Notes: generated from the letters alone by a model not told the origin. A stretch of DNA of 64,000 nucleotides from Citreimonas sp042096055 (GCF_042096055.1 NZ_JBELMH010000004.1:19336-83335); one strand, 5' to 3'; positions 1-8,383 are shown, numbered from the stretch's first letter. Program-made: numbers and translations.

Positions 1-38
1 GGCATCGAAGGCCGGCTCGGACCGCATTGCGCAAGTGG

Positions 39-53
39 TTTACCATAGGTTAA
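39..53. promoter_or_regulatory. Possible CtrA-type box
   Basis: TTTA-N7-TTAA, a 7-of-8 match to the alphaproteobacterial CtrA consensus TTAA-N7-TTAA, lies in the AT-richer stretch at the left edge of the window. No gene start is visible downstream within the window (the next gene, ending at 132, runs toward it), so any target would lie to the left. Such a match is expected about once per window by chance, so it is only suggestive. Confidence 0.25.
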
Positions 54-131
54 CCGGCCAGCGTTAGTGTTCCGTTATTTCCGCGTTGAAGCGCCCGAAT
101 TGGTCTCGGAAAGTGCGACCGGCGCGGTCGG

Positions 132-1583
132 CTAGCGGTGGCCCACCCAGCCGCGGTCGTCGGTGAAGGCGCGCGCCGGGCCGATCCGCGTGCGCTCGTA
201 CCCGGCCGGAAGGGCGTCCAGCGCCGCCAGCGGTGTGTCCGAGGCGGCGAGCACGATGTTCGCGCGTCCGCGCGGGCTGACCGGCCCCTGCACCGCCTCG
301 ACATGCGCGTAGAGCTGGTCGAGGATCGCGTGCAGGCCGCGGGCCAGTTGCCCGTCCGGCGCGTCGATCAGGTTCACGTAGACCGGGCCATCGACCGTGG
401 CCTTCAGCCTCTCGTAGGTCTCGATCGTGGCGAGGTGCGCCGGCACCGACCCGGACGAGAACGCGTCCATCACGACCGCGTCGAAGCGGCGCTCCGTCTC
501 GTTGATGTAGACGCGCCCGTCCGCGTGCACGATGCCTAGGCGACCTTCGCTTTCGGGGTCGCCAGCGTGCGCGTCATAGCCCGTCTGCCGGATCATCGCG
601 CCGGCGCCGGGCAGAGTTTCGCGCACCACCTGCGTGACCAGCGGGTCGATCTCGACCGCGACGGCCTTGGCCTCGGGGCGCGAGTCCAACAGCCGCGTCG
701 GCAGCGTATAGCCGCCGCCGCCGACGAACAGCACGGTGGGCGCCGGCCCCAGATCGCGGTCCATCCGCGCCCAGATCCAGCGCGCGTAGGACATCACGAG
801 GTCGCCTTGCGTTTCGGGCGCTTCGCCCTCGGCCGTGACGCGTTCGGCCGCCTGCGCCGTGCGGTCCGAGTAGAGGTGGATCGCGCTGCCACGGCGTGCG
901 ACGTCGATGCAGGACAGGCCGGATTCGTACCGGCAGACCGGCCCGGTGGCCATGCTGGCCGCCACCATGGCCCACGCCGCCACCACCGTCACGATCGAGC
1001 CGCGCTCGCCGCCGCCGCGGATGAACGGCACGCAGAGCAGCGTCGCCGCGCCGCAGGCCGCGAAGGTCGCCGCCGATCCGATCAGCGGCAGCGTCACGAA
1101 CCCTGCAAGGATCGCGCCCAGGATCGCGCCCAGCGACCCGGCGGCGAGCACCAGGCCCAGCGAAGACCCTTCGTGCCCGGGGCGCGCCTCGACCGCAAGC
1201 CGCGCGAGGAAGGGCGAGGGGAAGCTGATCAGCACCGACGCCGGGAAGAACGCGACGAAGACCGTCAGAAGCATCCCCCCCGTGCCCCGCGCGCCCATAG
1301 CGTAGAGCACGCCCAGGACCGTCGGCGACACCGCCATGAGCACCGCGGTCGCGATCAGCGCCGTGCGCACGCTGCGCACGGCCGCGTCGTGTGCGCGCTC
1401 GGCCACGAGGCCCCCCAGCGCGTTGCCCAGCGAGAAGCCTGCCAGAACGGTGGCGATGACCGCGGTCCAGGTCAGCAGCGACGTACCGAAGAACGGCGCC
1501 AGCACGCGGCCGGCGGCGATCTCGTAGGTCAGCCCGACGACCGACAGCACGAGAAGCAGGCAGATCGTGGTCCAGAATCGCAA
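132..1583 (-). CDS. Membrane-fused spermidine-synthase-like methyltransferase-fold protein
   Basis: The N-terminal half (about 200 residues) is a run of hydrophobic helices beginning with the LTYEIAAGRVLAPFFG-type segment seen in MFS/spermidine-synthase fusion proteins. The C-terminal half is a Rossmann fold with the nucleotide-binding loop VGGGGYTLP, the acidic strand end AVEIDP, and a DAFSSGSVPAHL segment. These match the fused SpeE-like family, whose members mostly lack proven aminopropyltransferase activity, so polyamine synthesis is not assigned. A TTG start at 1583 is preferred because GGAGG lies 5-6 nt upstream and the first membrane helix follows at once. A GTG at 1661 would add 26 unhelpful residues. 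The gene stands alone, downstream of the PRMT-like gene on the same strand. Confidence 0.8.
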   Translation of the reverse strand: MRFWTTICLLLVLSVVGLTYEIAAGRVLAPFFGTSLLTWTAVIATVLAGFSLGNALGGLVAERAHDAAVRSVRTALIATAVLMAVSPTVLGVLYAMGARGTGGMLLTVFVAFFPASVLISFPSPFLARLAVEARPGHEGSSLGLVLAAGSLGAILGAILAGFVTLPLIGSAATFAACGAATLLCVPFIRGGGERGSIVTVVAAWAMVAASMATGPVCRYESGLSCIDVARRGSAIHLYSDRTAQAAERVTAEGEAPETQGDLVMSYARWIWARMDRDLGPAPTVLFVGGGGYTLPTRLLDSRPEAKAVAVEIDPLVTQVVRETLPGAGAMIRQTGYDAHAGDPESEGRLGIVHADGRVYINETERRFDAVVMDAFSSGSVPAHLATIETYERLKATVDGPVYVNLIDAPDGQLARGLHAILDQLYAHVEAVQGPVSPRGRANIVLAASDTPLAALDALPAGYERTRIGPARAFTDDRGWVGHR

Positions 1584-1736
1584 GGCGGCCTCCGTCGCAA
1601 TCGCGCGGAGGATGGCGCCGCGCCTCGGGTCACCACATGGGGCGCGCGCAGGCGCGGTCACGCGGTCGCGCCGCTCCGATCGGCGGCGGCGCCAAGGTGA
1701 GAGCCTTTGCGGGGTGATGCAAGCGCACGCATGTGG

Positions 1737-1771
1737 GCGACGCTCCCGAAGCGGTCTTTCGGGAGCGTCGC
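1737..1771. terminator. Strong 14-bp hairpin between two minus-strand genes
   Basis: Perfect inverted repeat: 1737-1750 pairs with 1758-1771 around a 7-nt loop. It lies downstream of the PRMT-like gene (stop at 1856) and upstream of the spermidine-synthase-like gene. There is no T tract, so it may be a weak terminator or an mRNA-stabilising hairpin. Confidence 0.45.
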
Positions 1772-1855
1772 GTTCACGATGAAAGCCTCCGCGTGGCGAC
1801 GGTGCGGTCCCCGCCGTGCGTCGTCGCGTTCTGCGAGGCCTTCGTGAGCGATCGT

Positions 1856-3073
1856 CTACATCGACGTGGCGACCAGATCGCGTTGGCTACCGGCCGCGGC
1901 ATGTGCCGTTCCGGCGATCGCATGACCGGCACCGGCCGAGGCCGGCTGCTCCCACGCGGGCAGCGGCCATGCGTCCTCCTCGACGCCCTGCACCGCCGTC
2001 AGCGCCGACACGCTCAGTTGCGCCGTGTCGTGCCGCGCGACGATCGGCAGGCGATCGCCGGGCGCGGCGGCTATGGGACGCTCCAGAAGGAACGCCGTGC
2101 GCCCCCAGTGACCGCCCGAGTTCAGGTCGTTCGTCAGGCGGATGCCCGGCGCCAGCTCCATCTCGAAGAACGCGAGGACGGCGTGCATCTCGCCGGCCTC
2201 CGTGCATTCCAGGTCCACGGTCGCGTGGCCCGCGCGCAGGTCGGGCCGGGTGAAGTCGAACGTGAAGAGGTCGGCCGCGGGCCCGAGCGGCCTCGGCCGG
2301 CAGGCGGCGAGATCGTTCGGCGTCATCTGCGCGACCGATGCGAAGCGGTCGAAAGGGCCGAGCTCGAACCCCTCGGCCGTGCGCGGGCGCCAGAGGTTCA
2401 GCAGCCCGTCGCTTTCCACCAACTGCGCGCGCAGCGTGCCGCGTTCCGGGATCGCGCGGGCATCGGGCTTGGCCAGCATGTGCATCGCGTGGAACAGCGT
2501 CGCCAGCGCCCCTTCGCCCAGCAGGACGGTGTCGACGATCTCCGAGATCACCACGTCCGCGGGTTCGGGAATGTCCTCGCCGACGACCAATGTGTGCGAC
2601 ATCTTCGGGATGACGGTGATCCGGTCGGACAGGCCGTTCCGCGCGATCACCTTCTCGGCCGCCTGCGCGATCAGCGGCTGCTGCTCGCAGGTGTAGACGT
2701 GCCTGGCGCCGGCGCGCGCCGCCAGCATCGCCGTCAGCCCCGCGCCGCAGCCGATGTCGAGAACCACGTCGCCCGGCCGCACCGTCGCGGCGATGGCCTT
2801 GGCGTAGGCGGCGTTGCGCATCGTGTCGGCGAGCATCGGGAAATGCCAGCGGGGCACCACCATCTGGTACAGCCGCTCGAGCAGGATCTTGGCGTCGTGG
2901 TGGTGGGGATCGTGCGCCAGCGCCTCGGTCAGAAGCTGCGCGGTGCGCAGGCCGCCATCGGTCAGCGGCTCGTCCTTCGCGCGGGCGACGAGGCGATCCG
3001 CCTCGGGCGTGTCCCGACCGGCGAGGCCGGCGAAGGTGTCATGGTCCGGCTCGAAGATAAGGTCTTTTGCCAC
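1856..3073 (-). CDS. PRMT-type SAM-dependent methyltransferase
   Basis: A 405-residue protein. Motif I is VLDIGCGAGLTA (about residues 103-114), followed by the acidic residue in YTCEQ that would bind the SAM ribose. A double-E-type loop ISEIVDTVLLGEG (about 174-186) and a C-terminal beta-rich half follow. This order is that of protein arginine methyltransferases, and the loop resembles PRMT7. An N-terminal helical stretch (about residues 30-75, with AHDPHHHDAKILLERLY) looks like a TPR-type extension. Bacterial members are little studied and the substrate cannot be inferred. The last 30 residues are Ala/Gly-rich. The 121-bp spacer upstream (3074-3195) is AT-rich and probably holds its promoter. 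Confidence 0.75.
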   Translation of the reverse strand: MAKDLIFEPDHDTFAGLAGRDTPEADRLVARAKDEPLTDGGLRTAQLLTEALAHDPHHHDAKILLERLYQMVVPRWHFPMLADTMRNAAYAKAIAATVRPGDVVLDIGCGAGLTAMLAARAGARHVYTCEQQPLIAQAAEKVIARNGLSDRITVIPKMSHTLVVGEDIPEPADVVISEIVDTVLLGEGALATLFHAMHMLAKPDARAIPERGTLRAQLVESDGLLNLWRPRTAEGFELGPFDRFASVAQMTPNDLAACRPRPLGPAADLFTFDFTRPDLRAGHATVDLECTEAGEMHAVLAFFEMELAPGIRLTNDLNSGGHWGRTAFLLERPIAAAPGDRLPIVARHDTAQLSVSALTAVQGVEEDAWPLPAWEQPASAGAGHAIAGTAHAAAGSQRDLVATSM

Positions 3074-3195
3074 GGGTCGTCGGTCCTCGTTCTAAGGATT
3101 GGGTGAGGACCGGGATAGCGGACGGGCGCATAAAATAAGGTAAATACTGGGAAACCAAGTTTCGGTGGCCGTTATCGTGGGTCATGCCGCGGGCC

Positions 3196-3759
3196 TCATA
3201 GACGCTCGCGGAAGATGATCCGGTCCAGCGACAGCGGACCGCCTCCGGTCACCGCAAGGCCCGCGAAAAGCCACGTCCAGAGCAGGCGCTGGTCCACGAT
3301 CGACGCGTCCGGCTGCCGGTCGAACAGGGCGCCGATCGTGGCGCCGTCGACGCCGTGGCCGACGATGTCGGTCAAGCTCATCACGATCACGAACCCGATC
3401 ATCCCGAGGGCCGCGAGGCGCGTGAAGGCGCCGAGGATCAGCATCAGCGGCAGCACGATCTCGGCTGCGGTGCCGGCCGCGACCACCAGGTCGGCCCAAG
3501 GTGACAGGCGCCCGGGGTCGTAGCCGGCCGCTTCCATCGCCCGGGGAAAGATCTGGACATAGGCGCCCGAACTCAGCCCGAAGCCGTCGATCTTGGTCAG
3601 GGCCGAACGCCAGAAGTACCCGGCGAGCACGGCGGCGAAGACGATGCGCCCCCCCGTCCCGAGAAGCGCCGGCGTCCGGTCGGTCGCCTTGGCGGACAGA
3701 AACAGGCTCCACGCCTCGAGCGCGGGCAGGAGGGGGCGGCCATGGCGGGTCACGGTCAT
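3196..3759 (-). CDS. DoxX-family membrane protein of the bufferin operon
   Basis: A 187-residue integral membrane protein with about four hydrophobic segments and the DoxX-like pattern (GRIVFAAVLAGYFWRSALTKIDGF near residues 36-60; LGAFTRLAALGMIGFVIVMSLTDI). Its ATG at 3759 overlaps the stop of the bufC-like gene by 4 nt (ATGA), so the two are translationally coupled. A DoxX protein is the usual last member of bufferin (gig-like) operons, where a role in electron transfer or metal handling has been proposed but not settled. An upstream reading frame stays open in the same frame, but the overlap and domain boundary fix this start. Confidence 0.85.
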   Translation of the reverse strand: MTVTRHGRPLLPALEAWSLFLSAKATDRTPALLGTGGRIVFAAVLAGYFWRSALTKIDGFGLSSGAYVQIFPRAMEAAGYDPGRLSPWADLVVAAGTAAEIVLPLMLILGAFTRLAALGMIGFVIVMSLTDIVGHGVDGATIGALFDRQPDASIVDQRLLWTWLFAGLAVTGGGPLSLDRIIFRERL

Positions 3760-4487
3760 TGCATATCTCCTTCGGGGACAAGCGCACCGGCGGCGAAAAG
3801 CGCCGCGAAGAGCGCGCCGTGGTCTGTGCCGGCGGGCAGCGCCTCGGCCAGCGTGGCGCCTTGCGCGAGCGCCTGAAGCATCGCGATCGTGCCCTTGGGC
3901 GCGGACGCGATCAGGACGGTGCTTTCGGGGCGGCAGATCAGGACCTCGCCGGCCGAGGCGTCGGCGAGATCGGGCCGGTCGCCGTTGCGCGACCAGATCG
4001 CCAGCGCCGGGTGGCGGGTGACAAGCCAGCGGGCGGACGGATGTGGGCGCGGACGCAGCGCGGCCACGGCGTCCGGGGGCAGTCTGGCCAGCGCTTCGGG
4101 CGCAAGCGGCATGGCGTCTGCCGCGTGATAGCTTTCGCGCCGCGCCTGCTCGATCGCGGCCACCTCGGGCAAATAGGGCAGGGCGGCCAGCGGCGGGAAG
4201 GTCGCGAGCCATCCTGGCAGGCGCGCGCCGTAGCGGGCCATGACCGGGCTGTCGGGCGGGTGCGCGCGGACGAATTCCCGCGCCATCGCGTCGAAATACG
4301 CGGTGCCGACAAGCCGTGCGACGACCGGGAAGCCGGCGCGCAGCGCGTCGACCAGCGCCACCGTGACGTTGTTGCGATACACCGCGTAACGGTCTGCGGC
4401 GGCACGCCCCTCTGGGACGGTAAGGCCCATGGGCGGCGCCGCGGCCGGGTCCAGCAACCCCGCGCGGAAGGCGGCCGCGCCCGTCAT
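3756..4487 (-). CDS. bufC: BufC-like protein (DUF2063 family), partner of the MNIO enzyme
   Basis: A 243-residue protein with the N-terminal DUF2063 signature (YAVYRNNVTVALVDALRAGFPVVARLVG, about residues 32-60, and a following FVRAHPP segment), then an acidic/aromatic C-terminal domain. In RiPP clusters using DUF692 enzymes this family serves as the partner that presents the precursor peptide to the enzyme. The ATG at 4487 overlaps the bufB stop by ATGA, and the gene's own stop overlaps doxX the same way. A longer upstream start at 4571 would run 84 nt into bufB with low-complexity sequence and is rejected. Confidence 0.85.
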   Translation of the reverse strand: MTGAAAFRAGLLDPAAAPPMGLTVPEGRAAADRYAVYRNNVTVALVDALRAGFPVVARLVGTAYFDAMAREFVRAHPPDSPVMARYGARLPGWLATFPPLAALPYLPEVAAIEQARRESYHAADAMPLAPEALARLPPDAVAALRPRPHPSARWLVTRHPALAIWSRNGDRPDLADASAGEVLICRPESTVLIASAPKGTIAMLQALAQGATLAEALPAGTDHGALFAALFAAGALVPEGDMQ

Positions 4488-5323
4488 GCCGCGACCGCCG
4501 TCGACAGGATCGCACCCGCGCGGGCGGCCTCGGCACGCAGGGTGGCGAAGGGCGGCACGTCGTTGTCCCACTCGATCAGCGTCGGCAGGGGACCGGTTCG
4601 CGCGATGGTCCGCGCGTAAAGCGCCCAGACCGGGTCGGCCACCGGCGCGCCGTGATCGTCGATCAGCAGCGGCGCGCCCGTGGCGTCCCGGTCCTCGGCG
4701 TGGCCACCGAGATGGATCTCGCCCACGGCGTCTAGCGGGTATGCGTCGAGATAGTCGGTGGCCGAGACCTGCAGGTTGGCGGCCGAGACGAAGACGTTGT
4801 TGATGTCCAGCAGCATGCCGCAGCCCGTCCGCCGCGCGATCTCGGCCAGGAAGTCGGTCTCGGCGTAGGTGCTTTCGGCGAAGGCGAGGTAGCTCGACGG
4901 ATTCTCCAGCAGCATCCGGAGGCCCAGGGCCTGCTGCACTTCGTCGATGTGCCGGGCGACGCGGTCCAGCGTGGCGTCGGTGTAGGGCAGCGGCAGCAGG
5001 TCGCTCAGGTAGGCGCCGTCATGCGTGGACCAGGCGAGGTGCTCGGAAAAGCTGGCGGGGTTCACCCGCTCGACCAGCCGCCGCAGCCGCGCTAGGTGAT
5101 CGCGGTCCAACGGCGCCTCACCCCCGATCGACAGGCCGACGCCGTGGATCGACAGCGGAAAGCGGCGCGCGATCTCGTCCAGCATCGCCATGCGCGGGCC
5201 GCCGTCTGACATGTAGTTCTCGGCGTGGATCTCGAGCCAGGACACCGGGCCGGGATCGTCCAGGTCGGCGCGGTGCTGGGTCTTGAAGCCCACGCCGGGG
5301 GCATCGGGAAGCGTCGTGTTCAT
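4484..5323 (-). CDS. bufB: BufB-like multinuclear non-heme iron oxidase (DUF692)
   Basis: A 279-residue DUF692/MNIO enzyme, the family of MbnB. Metal-ligand motifs of the TIM barrel are visible: LEIHAENYM (about 31-39), SIHGVGLSIGG (about 58-68), SEHLAW (about 94-99), MLLENPSSYL (about 141-150), GMLLDINNVFVSA (about 172-184) and GEIHLGGHAED (about 202-212). Established members oxidise cysteine residues of precursor peptides. Bufferin clusters in Caulobacter convert them to copper-binding 5-thiooxazoles. The precursor here is the gene at 5382-5693. The start at 5323 has a GGAGGA Shine-Dalgarno. Cytoplasmic; it acts before export of the peptide. Confidence 0.92.
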   Translation of the reverse strand: MNTTLPDAPGVGFKTQHRADLDDPGPVSWLEIHAENYMSDGGPRMAMLDEIARRFPLSIHGVGLSIGGEAPLDRDHLARLRRLVERVNPASFSEHLAWSTHDGAYLSDLLPLPYTDATLDRVARHIDEVQQALGLRMLLENPSSYLAFAESTYAETDFLAEIARRTGCGMLLDINNVFVSAANLQVSATDYLDAYPLDAVGEIHLGGHAEDRDATGAPLLIDDHGAPVADPVWALYARTIARTGPLPTLIEWDNDVPPFATLRAEAARAGAILSTAVAA

Positions 5324-5381
5324 GCTGCCGGTCCTCCGTGAAGGGTGCGGCGCAGCGCCGGCGGGCGCTGCGCCGGTCGGT

Positions 5382-5693
5382 TCAGGCCGGCAGGTCGCGG
5401 TCCAGCGGCTCCAGCGAACCCTGGCGCGCGGTGCCGTCGGCCATCGCGGGCAGGTCGATCTCGGTGCAGGTGCCTTCGGGTACCAGCGTCCAGGCGTTGC
5501 CTTGGAAGTCGACGCTCGACGTGCCTGCGCAGGTGGTGCCGGGGCCTGCCGCGCAGTCGTTCTCGCCGGCAAGCGAGACGCCGTAGCATTTCACCTGGTC
5601 GCCCTCCTGCGCCTGGGCGGGCGTCGACAGATGGGCTGCGAGGCCGGCGGCCACGGCACCGGCGATGGCGAGGGTCTTGGTGTGGTAGGTCAT
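5382..5693 (-). CDS. bufA: BufA-like bufferin precursor peptide (DUF2282)
   Basis: A 103-residue precursor with a Sec signal peptide (about residues 1-28, ending PAQAQA-like STPAQA). The mature part carries four cysteines at 36 (KCYGVS), 47 (ENDC), 55 (GTTC) and 76 (EGTC). The spacing and the KCYGVxLAGxNDC and EGTC motifs are those of BufA1/DUF2282 peptides. Inference: the downstream MNIO enzyme modifies cysteines in the cytoplasm and the exported product sequesters copper in the periplasm. The peptide C-terminus after EGTC is short and acidic. A sigma-factor-type promoter lies 50-76 nt upstream. Predicted to be copper-induced through the divergent ECF sigma factor. Confidence 0.9.
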   Translation of the reverse strand: MTYHTKTLAIAGAVAAGLAAHLSTPAQAQEGDQVKCYGVSLAGENDCAAGPGTTCAGTSSVDFQGNAWTLVPEGTCTEIDLPAMADGTARQGSLEPLDRDLPA

Positions 5694-5743
5694 AGGATCG
5701 GTCTCCCTGTTGAGCGCAGGCGTCGTTGCCTTGCATGAACAGG

Positions 5744-5769
5744 TTCGGACCGCGGCGGCCGTTCGTTAC
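5744..5769 (-). promoter_or_regulatory. SigF-type ECF promoter for the bufferin operon
   Basis: Read on the minus strand, a -35 box GTAACG (5769-5764) and a -10 box CGAA (5747-5744) are separated by exactly 16 nt. The same -35 box and spacing occur on the other strand in front of the sigma-factor gene. This matches the promoter form reported for SigF of Caulobacter (GTAACC-N16-CGAA type). The expected start near 5737 leaves a leader of about 45 nt before bufA. Confidence 0.75.
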
Positions 5770-5814
5770 GATGCTCGCGTCACCGTGAAGCGCTGACACT
5801 TTTCGCTCGGCGGT

Positions 5815-5840
5815 GTAACGCGGCCGCGATTTCCGCCGTA
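5815..5840 (+). promoter_or_regulatory. SigF-type ECF autoregulatory promoter
   Basis: GTAACG (5815-5820), 16 nt, CGTA (5837-5840), the plus-strand counterpart of the promoter at 5744-5769. Transcription would begin only a few nt before the ATG at 5852, implying a nearly leaderless sigma-factor mRNA or use of the later in-frame ATG at 5885. Confidence 0.7.
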
Positions 5841-5851
5841 TACTGGATTGC

Positions 5852-6406
5852 ATGGAACAGGGCGGCCAGGAGATCGACCGGCTGATGCGCGCGGGCTTGT
5901 CCGGCGACGGGGCCGCTTATGCCCGGTGCCTGCGGTTGCTGGCGCCGGTGATGCGCGCCATGGCGCGGCGCAGCCTGCCCGCGGACCGCGCCGACCTGAC
6001 CGAGGACGTGGTTCAGGAGGCCCTGCTGTCGCTGCATCTCAAGCGCGGCAGCTGGGATCCGGGCCGGCCGCTGCTGCCGTGGGTGCGGGTCATCGTCCGG
6101 CACAAGGCGATCGACGCGCTGCGCGCACGCGGTCCCGCGATGGATGAACCGCTTGAGGCGCATCACGCGATCGGCGCGTCCGACGCGGACCCGCTGACCG
6201 GCCTGCATATCGAGCAGGCTCTGGCGCGGCTCTCGGCGCGCGACGCGGCATTGGTGCGGGGGCACGCGATCGACGGCGTCGATCCCGAGGCCCTGTCGAA
6301 ACAATTGGGCCTGAGTGCCGGTGCCCTGCGCGTGGCACTGCACCGGGCACTGCGGCGGCTCGCGAGGGTCGCCCAGGAGGATGGCGGATGGACACCGAAA
6401 ACCTGA
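5852..6406 (+). CDS. ECF sigma factor, SigF-like
   Basis: A 184-residue sigma-70 family protein with only regions 2 and 4. Region 2 contains DLTEDVVQEALLSLHLKR and the PWVRVIVRHKAIDALRAR helix (about residues 48-93). Region 4 contains the helix-turn-helix DPEALSKQLGLSAGALRVALHRALRRL (about 150-176). It overlaps the downstream NrsF-like gene by 19 nt. The layout (ECF sigma plus NrsF, next to bufABC-doxX) is that of the SigF regulon in Caulobacter, which responds to metals. Two promoters of one type flank it, so autoregulation is likely. No Shine-Dalgarno precedes 5852. ATG 5885 with AGGAG about 12 nt upstream is an alternative start. Confidence 0.88.
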   Translation: MEQGGQEIDRLMRAGLSGDGAAYARCLRLLAPVMRAMARRSLPADRADLTEDVVQEALLSLHLKRGSWDPGRPLLPWVRVIVRHKAIDALRARGPAMDEPLEAHHAIGASDADPLTGLHIEQALARLSARDAALVRGHAIDGVDPEALSKQLGLSAGALRVALHRALRRLARVAQEDGGWTPKT

Positions 6407-6987
6407 TCGCGCTTCTGGCGGCGGATCAAGCGCCGCCCCGCAAGCCGCGGCTGCGCCTGCGCGTGGCCGCGGGCGCGGTCGTGTCGCTGGGGCTGATGCT
6501 GGCGTTCTGGGGGCTGCGCCCGGGCTGGGGGGCGCTGGGCGATCAGCCGGTCATGCTGGCCAAAGCCGTCTGGCCGCTCGCGCTGGCCGCCTTGGCGGGC
6601 CTGCTGCTGAACCGGCCGCCGATGCGGACACCCCCGCTCTGGCCGCTGGCCGTGGCGAGCGCCGTCATCGTCGGCGGCTGGATCTTGGCCGTTGCGGCCG
6701 GCGGCGCGGTGTTCAGCGGCACGACCGTCGCGTGCCTGATCTCGGTTCCGCTTCTGGCGCTGCCGATCGGGGCGGCGCTGTTCGCGGGGCTCGGCCATCG
6801 CGTCGTGCCGTTGCCGGCCCGAACCGGTCTGGTGGCGGGCCTGTGCGCCGGCGGGCTGAGCGCCGCGATCTACGCGCTGCACTGCGACGAGGACGCCGCG
6901 AGCTTCTTCCTGCTGTGGTACGGCGTCGGCATCCTGGTGTGCGGGCTGGCCGGCCGCGTGGCCGGCAGGCGGTTCCTGGGCGTCTGA
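6388..6987 (+). CDS. nrsF: NrsF-like membrane anti-sigma factor (DUF1109)
   Basis: A 199-residue protein with a short cytoplasmic N-terminus (MDTENLIALLAADQ) and six predicted membrane helices, the architecture of NrsF/DUF1109 anti-sigma factors. Cysteines are at 116, 153, 166 and 185. Two conserved cysteines of the Caulobacter protein are needed for metal/redox sensing, and the GLCAGG and LHCDEDA positions are the best candidates here. It overlaps the sigma gene by 19 nt, which supports co-translation and stoichiometric control. Predicted to hold the sigma factor at the membrane until copper or another stress releases it. Confidence 0.85.
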   Translation: MDTENLIALLAADQAPPRKPRLRLRVAAGAVVSLGLMLAFWGLRPGWGALGDQPVMLAKAVWPLALAALAGLLLNRPPMRTPPLWPLAVASAVIVGGWILAVAAGGAVFSGTTVACLISVPLLALPIGAALFAGLGHRVVPLPARTGLVAGLCAGGLSAAIYALHCDEDAASFFLLWYGVGILVCGLAGRVAGRRFLGV

Positions 6988-7090
6988 GGCGCCGGAGGCA
7001 TGGCTCCGCGACCGCTTGCGTTTCCCGGTCGCCGCAATACGCTGACGCCGGCGGCACTGTGCGGCCGCATCCAGCAAGGAATTCAAGCGC

Positions 7091-8383
7091 ATGTTCGATC
7101 TGCTCATCGTCAACGCGACCCTTCCGGACGGCCGCACGGGGCAGGGGATCGGCATCCGCGACGGCCGCATCGCCGAGATCGCGCCGGGACTGCAGGCCGA
7201 GGCCGCGCAGATCATCGATGCCGGCGGCCACCTGGTTAGCCCGCCCTTCGTCGACCCGCATTTCCACATGGACGCCACGCTGTCGCTGGGCCTGCCGCGG
7301 ATGAACCGCTCGGGAACGCTGCTCGAGGGAATCGCGCTCTGGGGCGAGTTGCGGCCGACGCTGACGAAAGAGGCCGTGGTCGAGCGGGCCGTGCGCTACT
7401 GCGACCTCGCGGTGTCCAAGGGCCTCATGGCGGTGCGCAGCCATGTCGACGTGTCCGATCCGCGCCTCGTGACGGTCGAGGCGCTGCTGGAGGTGCGCGA
7501 GATCGTGGCGCCTTATCTCGACCTGCAGCTCGTGGCGTTTCCGCAGGACGGCTATTTCCGCCACCCCGACGCCGCCGCCGCGCTGGAGCGCGCGCTCGAC
7601 ATGGGGGTCGACGTGGTGGGCGGCATCCCGCATTTCGAGCGCACGATGGAGGCCGGCCGTGCCTCGGTCGAGGCGCTGTGCCGCATCGCCGCCGACCGGG
7701 GCCTGCGCGTCGACATGCATTGCGACGAGACCGACGACCCCCTGTCGCGCCACGTCGAGACGCTGGCCGAGCAGACGGTACGGTTCGGCCTGCAGGGCCG
7801 CGTCGCGGGCTCGCACCTGACCTCGATGCATTCGATGGACAACTACTACGTCTCGAAGCTGCTGCCGCTGATGGCCGAGGCCCGGCTGGCTGCAATCCCC
7901 AACCCCTTGATCAACATCATGATCCAGGGCCGCCACGACACCTATCCCAAGCGCCGCGGATTGACGCGGATTCCCGAACTCATGGCGGCCGGCATTGACG
8001 TCGGGCTTGGGCAGGATTGCGTCATGGACCCGTGGTATTCCATGGGCACCGGCGACCTGCTGGACGTGGCGCACATGGCGGTGCACGCGACGCAGCTTGG
8101 GTCGCAGGATGACAAGCGCGCGCTGTTCGACGCGGTGACCGTGAACTCGGCGCGGATCATGGGTCTGCAGGACTACGGGCTGCAGGTCGGCTGCCACGCG
8201 GACATGGTGCTTCTGCAGGCGCGCGACCCTGCCGAGGCGATCCGCCTGCGGCCGAACCGGCTCAAGGTCATCCGCCGCGGCAAGGTCATCGCCGAAACCG
8301 CGCCAGAGGTGACGCGGCTGTCGCTGCCGGGCCGGCCGGACGAACTGGATCCGGCCGCCTATGCGCCGCGCGACGCATCCTGA
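7091..8383 (+). CDS. Cytosine-deaminase-like amidohydrolase
   Basis: A 430-residue metal-dependent hydrolase of the amidohydrolase superfamily. Metal and catalytic motifs of the CodA type are present: VDPHFHMDATLS (about 54-65), MHCDETDD (His and Glu, about 212-219), GSHLTSMHSMDNYY (about 237-250), NPLINIMIQGRHDTYPKRRG (about 272-291) and GQDCVMDPWY (Asp, about 308-317). E. coli CodA has very similar blocks but HDDVFDP where this protein has QDCVMDP. It may therefore deaminate a related pyrimidine or another cyclic amide. It stands just upstream of a BMP-type importer on the same strand, suggesting uptake plus salvage of a nucleobase. AAGGA lies about 10 nt before the ATG. Confidence 0.82.
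   Translation: MFDLLIVNATLPDGRTGQGIGIRDGRIAEIAPGLQAEAAQIIDAGGHLVSPPFVDPHFHMDATLSLGLPRMNRSGTLLEGIALWGELRPTLTKEAVVERAVRYCDLAVSKGLMAVRSHVDVSDPRLVTVEALLEVREIVAPYLDLQLVAFPQDGYFRHPDAAAALERALDMGVDVVGGIPHFERTMEAGRASVEALCRIAADRGLRVDMHCDETDDPLSRHVETLAEQTVRFGLQGRVAGSHLTSMHSMDNYYVSKLLPLMAEARLAAIPNPLINIMIQGRHDTYPKRRGLTRIPELMAAGIDVGLGQDCVMDPWYSMGTGDLLDVAHMAVHATQLGSQDDKRALFDAVTVNSARIMGLQDYGLQVGCHADMVLLQARDPAEAIRLRPNRLKVIRRGKVIAETAPEVTRLSLPGRPDELDPAAYAPRDAS

Noticed and set aside
68..84. GTTCC-containing stretch near the left edge as a ninth IclR-type operator
   Set aside because: Only the first half-site matches; the GGAAC and third boxes are absent in register.
7091..8383. Assignment as true cytosine deaminase CodA
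   Set aside because: The catalytic HDDVFDP block differs (QDCVMDP); only the family is claimed.
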